NCBI GenBank assembly: GCA_019242435.1
Contig: JAFAVN010000321.1
Coordinates: forward strand, 1 to 5,679
DNA from: Verrucomicrobiota bacterium
Lineage (GTDB): Bacteria; Verrucomicrobiota; Verrucomicrobiia; Chthoniobacterales; JAFAMB01
Reading direction: 5' to 3'
Length of the DNA stretch: 5,679 nt
Shown: positions 4,278 through 5,679 of the stretch, piece after piece
Layout of the letters: the number at the start of each line of letters is the position of its first letter
Position numbering within the stretch: the first letter of the stretch is position 1
The notes under the pieces: generated by a model
Database searches by the model: none
What the model saw: only the letters and a program-made list of their open reading frames with translations
Told to the model about the DNA's origin: nothing
Program-made: the position numbers and the translations under genes

Positions 4278-5679
4278 GGGCACGCGGGCGCGCCACTTCG
4301 TGCCGGAGATTCTTCTTTCTCAGATTGGTCCACCATAGGACGATTGGAGCAGCGATGAAGATGGAGGAGTAGGTGCCGACGATCACGCCCACGACGTTCG
4401 TAAACGCAAAATCGTCAAGCACCGGTCCACCGAAGATCCATAGAGCCAGCATGCAGATAAGAGTAACGCCGCTGGTCAGCACCGTCCGGCTCAGCGTCTC
4501 GTTGATGCTATCGTTCATCAGCGAGCGAATCGTGCCGGGACGTCCCGAGTGCAGACCTTCCCGGATCCGGTCGAAGACCACGATCTTGTCGTTGATTGAA
4601 TAACCAGCTACGGTCAAAATCGCGCCGATGGTCACCAGCGAAAATTGCCGGCCGGTGAGCACGAAGATCCCCAGCGTGATAATGATGTCGTGGAACATCG
4701 CTACGATGGTCCCGACTGAGAACGAGAATTCAAAGCGGATGGCCACGTAGACCATCACTCCCAGGAAAGCGATCGCCAGAGCGAACAAGGATGTTGTGGC
4801 TAGCTGGTAACCCATGATCGGCCCTACTCTATCTAAGTTCTCCACCACCAGACCGCTGGTCGCAGGCGACTGTTTCAACTCGTTCAAGATCTTTTGACCG
4901 GTGCCGTATGGAGCACGAATGGCGATCAGGTGAACTGTCTGTTGATTCCGCTGACTTGTTTCCTGCTGAATGACCACGCCGCCAAGGCCCACTTTTTCCA
5001 GCTCGTTCCGGACCTGCGCCTCGGTTATCGGTTGATTAGACCGCAGAATCAACGAATCACCACCTGTGAAGTCGAGGTTAAACATCCCGACGCCACGGAT
5101 GCCAAAAGCAATGCCGGAAACGATCAATAAAATGATGGACGCGACAACCGATAGCTTCCATTTACCCAAGAAATCGAAATGCTTCGAGCTGATCAGGTGA
5201 AGCATCGAGATCTTCTTCACCAGGTTCAGATGGATTAGCCAGCTGAAGATGTTCCGGGTCAGCAGCAGGGCCGAGAACATGGAGGCGATGATACCGAGAG
5301 TCAAGGTGATGGCGAAGCCTTTGACCGGGCCGGACCCGAGCCAGAAAAGGATGACCACCTTCAGCAAAGTTGTCACGTTCGCGTCGAAAATCGCGCTGAA
5401 AGCCTTCCTATACGCCGTATCGATTGAGGCTTTTAACGTCTTGCCGGTCGCCAGTTCTTCCCGTAACCGCTCGTAAATGAGCACGTTGGCATCGATGGCC
5501 ATTCCGATCGTCAAGATCACGCCGGCAATGCCCGGTAATGTCAGTACGAATCCGAACAGCGACATCGCTCCAAACAGCAGGATTCCATTAACCGCCAACC
5601 CGATTAAAGCAACAGCGCCCGCCGCGCGGTAATAAATCAGAACGAAAACCAAGGTCGCCGCCAAGCCGGCTAGACCAGA
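4261..5679 (-). CDS. secDF: Protein translocase SecDF (fused SecD-SecF), C-terminal part
   Basis: The frame is open at the right edge and ends in TGA at 4261-4263, giving 472 residues; the start lies outside the window. It begins in the SecD membrane domain, with the conserved 'GMAIDANVLIYERLREEL' (59-76). This is followed by 'AFSAIFDANVTTLL' (93-106) and the last SecD helices to about 150. A short linker leads into SecF: TM1 near 175-190, 'NLDFTGGD' (201-208), a small periplasmic domain (about 212-285) and five further helices with the hallmark 'YSINDKIVVFDRIREG' (360-375). SecDF is an inner-membrane complex that uses the proton gradient to pull proteins through SecYEG after SecA. Both hallmark motifs are intact and no frameshift is seen, so the fusion is real and not an assembly artefact. 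A TTG inside the window (5664) would open the same frame, but it lies within a membrane helix and is not the start. The short basic C-terminus (KKNLRHEVARPRAQPAKA) is normal. Confidence 0.97.
   Translation of the reverse strand, partial: SGLAGLAATLVFVLIYYRAAGAVALIGLAVNGILLFGAMSLFGFVLTLPGIAGVILTIGMAIDANVLIYERLREELATGKTLKASIDTAYRKAFSAIFDANVTTLLKVVILFWLGSGPVKGFAITLTLGIIASMFSALLLTRNIFSWLIHLNLVKKISMLHLISSKHFDFLGKWKLSVVASIILLIVSGIAFGIRGVGMFNLDFTGGDSLILRSNQPITEAQVRNELEKVGLGGVVIQQETSQRNQQTVHLIAIRAPYGTGQKILNELKQSPATSGLVVENLDRVGPIMGYQLATTSLFALAIAFLGVMVYVAIRFEFSFSVGTIVAMFHDIIITLGIFVLTGRQFSLVTIGAILTVAGYSINDKIVVFDRIREGLHSGRPGTIRSLMNDSINETLSRTVLTSGVTLICMLALWIFGGPVLDDFAFTNVVGVIVGTYSSIFIAAPIVLWWTNLRKKNLRHEVARPRAQPAKA

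Noticed and set aside
4085..5476. Plus-strand frames opposite to secDF
   Set aside because: secDF is conserved over the whole stretch; these are antisense shadows.

Overview
The window reads as a piece of an ordinary bacterial chromosome with moderate G+C. A Gram-negative soil bacterium of the Verrucomicrobiota (Chthoniobacter/Udaeobacter-like) fits best. The reasons are a fused SecD-SecF, a GAF-RsbU/RsbW pair, an ABC exporter with an extra N-terminal PH-like region, a secreted PepSY-like protein and intergenic DNA rich in short tandem repeats. This placement is inference from style, not from a marker gene.

Layout, left to right. Bases 1-570 (minus) hold the first 190 codons of an ABC exporter that runs off the left edge. 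Bases 571-677 hold two adjacent strong hairpins. Bases 678-770 (minus) hold a possible 30-residue small protein with an excellent ribosome binding site. Bases 771-970 hold a folded repeat element with heptamer repeats. Bases 971-2769 (minus) hold a two-gene, translationally coupled operon: a GAF-PP2C phosphatase (RsbU type) followed by an anti-sigma/serine kinase (RsbW type). Bases 2770-3085 are a divergent intergenic region with a 178-bp inverted-repeat element, 9-bp tandem repeats, a palindrome and a well-formed sigma70-like promoter. Bases 3086-4084 (plus) encode an exported PepSY-like protein with a disordered acidic tail. Bases 4085-4260 separate two convergent genes and hold heptamer repeats and a long stem. 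Bases 4261-5679 (minus) are the C-terminal part of SecDF.

The genes do not form one pathway. The phosphatase and kinase are the two enzymes of a partner-switching stress or sigma-factor circuit, but no STAS antagonist or sigma factor is present. SecDF drives late steps of Sec export, which the signal-peptide-bearing PepSY-like protein would use. The ABC exporter and the small ORF are co-oriented and could be linked, but this is unproven.

The least explained material is intergenic. Three spacers each hold an inverted repeat and short (7- or 9-bp) tandem repeats, and one small ORF with a strong ribosome binding site sits upstream of an exporter. These are the best candidates for something undescribed; none is demonstrated here.
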